Source of the DNA: Pseudoxanthomonas mexicana | GTDB lineage: Bacteria; Pseudomonadota; Gammaproteobacteria; Xanthomonadales; Xanthomonadaceae | Reading direction: 5' to 3' | NCBI RefSeq assembly: GCF_001556105.1 | Contig: NZ_LSIF01000060.1 | Span: forward strand, 1 to 64,000 | Length of the DNA: 64,000 bases | Part shown: positions 62,633 to 64,000 of the stretch, piece by piece | Position numbering within the stretch: position 1 is the first letter of the stretch | Layout: every line of letters starts with the position of its first letter | Made by a program: the position numbers and the translations under genes | The notes under the pieces: generated by a model | The model's input: only the letters and a program-made list of their open reading frames with translations | Databases searched by the model: none | What the model was told of the DNA's origin: nothing

Positions 62633-64000
62633 GCGCGACCGACGCATCGACATTGCGGCTGGCGCTGGTCGGCAACCCGAACTGCGGCAAGACCGCGCTG
62701 TTCAACCAGTTGACCGGCAGCCGGCAGAAGGTCGCCAACTACGCCGGCGTCACCGTCGAGCGCAAGGAAGGCCGTCTGCATTCGTCGGCGTCGGGGCGCA
62801 GCTATGCGGTGCTCGACCTGCCCGGCGCCTACAGTCTGCACGCCGCCAGCCTGGATGAAGCGGTCACCCGCGACGTCTGCCGTGGTTTCTATCCCGGCGA
62901 GCCCGCGCCGGACGTGCTGGTCTGCGTGGTGGATGCCACCAACCTGCGCCTGCACCTGCGCTTTGCGCTGGAAGTGCGTGAGCTTGGCAAGCCGATGATA
63001 CTGGCCGTCAACATGATGGACGCCGCGCAGCGCCGAGGTATCGTCATCGATCTGGCCGCGCTTGAAAAGGAACTGGGTGTGCCGGTGGTCGAGACGATCG
63101 CGGTGAAGCATGGCGGCGCGCGCGCGTTGGTCGAGCGCATCGATGCGCTTGCCGCACAGCCGCACGAACCCCGTACATATCTGGCGGAAGGCACCGACCT
63201 GCACGCGGAAACGCGTCGCCTGCTGGCGCTCGCGGTGACCATGCCCACGCGCACCGCGAAGATCGACGACGCACTCGACCGCTGGCTGCTGCATCCGGTG
63301 CTCGGCCTGGTGGCGCTGATCGTGGTGATGTTCCTGATCTTCCAGGCGGTCTATGCCTGGGCGACGCCGATGATGGACATGATCGAAGCCGGCACCGGTT
63401 GGCTGGGCGAACAGGCCGGCAGCCTGCTGCCCGACGGTCCACTCAAGAGCCTGTTGGTCGAGGGCATCATCGGTGGCCTCGGCGGCGTGGTGGTGTTCCT
63501 GCCGCAGATCCTGATCCTGTTCGCCTTCATCCTGGCGCTGGAAGAGAGCGGTTACCTGCCGCGTGCGGCCTTCCTGCTGGACCGGATGATGGCGTCGGCG
63601 GGTCTGTCGGGCCGCTCCTTCATCCCGCTGCTGTCGAGCTTCGCCTGCGCCATCCCCGGCATCATGGCCACGCGCAGCATCCAGGACCCGCGCGACCGGC
63701 TGGCGACGATCCTGGTCGCGCCGCTGATGACGTGTTCGGCGCGCCTGCCGGTGTATGCGCTGCTGATCGGTGCGTTCGTGCCGGACGAGAAGGTCGGCAT
63801 CTTCAACCAGCAGGGCCTGGTGCTGTTCGGCCTGTATGCGGCCGGCATCGCCAGTGCGCTGCTGGTGTCGTGGGTGATGAAGAAGTGGCGCCGCGACAAG
63901 AGCGAACACGCGCTGCTGCTGGAACTGCCGTCGTACCGCGTCCCGCACCCGCGCGATCTGCTGATCGGCCTGTACGAGCGCGCGATGATCTTCCTCAAGC
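62629..64000 (+). CDS. feoB: Ferrous iron transport protein B (cut by the window end)
   Basis: FeoB is the G-protein-coupled ferrous iron permease of the inner membrane. The first 457 codons are present. The N-terminal GTPase domain has G1 VGNPNCGKTALFNQLTG (about residues 14-30), G2 in the region ANYAGVTVE, G3 LDLPGAY and G4 NMMD. The membrane part begins near residue 222 (HPVLGLVALIVVMFLIFQAV), with the conserved FACAIPGIMATR (about 340) and CSARLPVYALLIGAFVP (about 370). The start overlaps feoA by four bases. The gene continues beyond 64000, so length and C-terminus cannot be judged. Confidence 0.95.
   Translation, partial: MSATDASTLRLALVGNPNCGKTALFNQLTGSRQKVANYAGVTVERKEGRLHSSASGRSYAVLDLPGAYSLHAASLDEAVTRDVCRGFYPGEPAPDVLVCVVDATNLRLHLRFALEVRELGKPMILAVNMMDAAQRRGIVIDLAALEKELGVPVVETIAVKHGGARALVERIDALAAQPHEPRTYLAEGTDLHAETRRLLALAVTMPTRTAKIDDALDRWLLHPVLGLVALIVVMFLIFQAVYAWATPMMDMIEAGTGWLGEQAGSLLPDGPLKSLLVEGIIGGLGGVVVFLPQILILFAFILALEESGYLPRAAFLLDRMMASAGLSGRSFIPLLSSFACAIPGIMATRSIQDPRDRLATILVAPLMTCSARLPVYALLIGAFVPDEKVGIFNQQGLVLFGLYAAGIASALLVSWVMKKWRRDKSEHALLLELPSYRVPHPRDLLIGLYERAMIFLK

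Overview
The window is a 64-kb piece of a GC-rich gammaproteobacterial chromosome. It is most like a member of the Xanthomonadaceae (Pseudoxanthomonas, Xanthomonas or Lysobacter type; genus not proven). Three things point there: a xanthomonad-type arginine cluster that runs through N-acetylcitrulline (acetylornithine carbamoyltransferase, acetylcitrulline deacetylase, fused acetylglutamate synthase/kinase); a his operon headed by a TrpR/YerC-like regulator; and paired intergenic repeats built on GTGGGAGCGACGTNAGTCGCGA. It is almost entirely housekeeping chromosome with very short gaps. The only clear accessory patch is about 1.3 kb of AT-richer DNA (about 23.88-25.24 kb) next to a tRNA-Pro gene. 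No CRISPR array, prophage, transposase or rRNA was seen, and no gap exceeds 300 bases.

Layout. 0.1-5.6 kb (+): elongation factor P, a small membrane protein, a methylthioadenosine/SAH deaminase-like amidohydrolase, ubiG, gph, a squalene/phytoene-synthase-like protein and folE2. 5.6-8.1 kb (-): M23 peptidase, dihydroorotase, yidD. 8.1-9.3 kb (+): an unusual DksA with a long Ala/Lys/Pro tail. 9.4-12.6 kb (-): MFS transporter, sufE, cysS. 12.7-23.9 kb (+): a secreted protein, then argF'-argG-argE'-argB(NAGS/K)-GNAT-argC-argH-yciI-like-proB-proA, preceded by what looks like an arginine leader-peptide attenuator. 23.9-25.4 kb: the AT-rich patch and tRNA-Pro(CGG). 25.5-28.8 kb (+): hisS and a long histidine-ammonia-lyase-like gene. 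28.9-30.7 kb (-): a 7TM diguanylate cyclase. 30.9-38.4 kb (+): a TrpR-like regulator and hisGDCBHAFI in one tightly overlapping operon. 38.5-41.6 kb (+): calcineurin-like phosphoesterase, YdeI-like protein, JmjC/cupin-like protein. 41.8-47.7 kb (-): EamA transporter, mtnC, mtnD, mtnB and two APC permeases. 47.8-53.4 kb: Nudix hydrolase, serA (-) divergent from a D-2-hydroxyglutarate dehydrogenase-like gene, a DUF2388 protein and a DUF4105 protein. 53.4-62.3 kb (-): EF-P-like protein EfpL/YeiP, an SDR dehydrogenase, and a coupled branched-chain acyl-CoA catabolism operon (enoyl-CoA hydratase, VOC protein, biotin carboxylase subunit, lipoprotein, HMG-CoA lyase) that ends in a PAS-GGDEF-EAL protein. 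62.4-64 kb (+): feoA and a feoB cut by the window end, behind a Fur-box-like palindrome.

How the genes work together. Arginine and proline synthesis from glutamate is nearly complete in one cluster (argD is absent here), and complete histidine synthesis lies in another beside histidyl-tRNA synthetase and a histidine lyase. SerA and the D-2-hydroxyglutarate oxidase sit back to back, as expected if the second enzyme clears the 2-hydroxyglutarate made by the first. MtnB, MtnD and MtnC are consecutive steps of methionine salvage. The most interesting observations are the putative arginine attenuator upstream of argF', the palindromic operator over the his promoter, the palindromes between serA and the hydroxyglutarate dehydrogenase gene, the single-cysteine DksA with a histone-H1-like tail, and a c-di-GMP protein translationally coupled to leucine/isovalerate catabolism.
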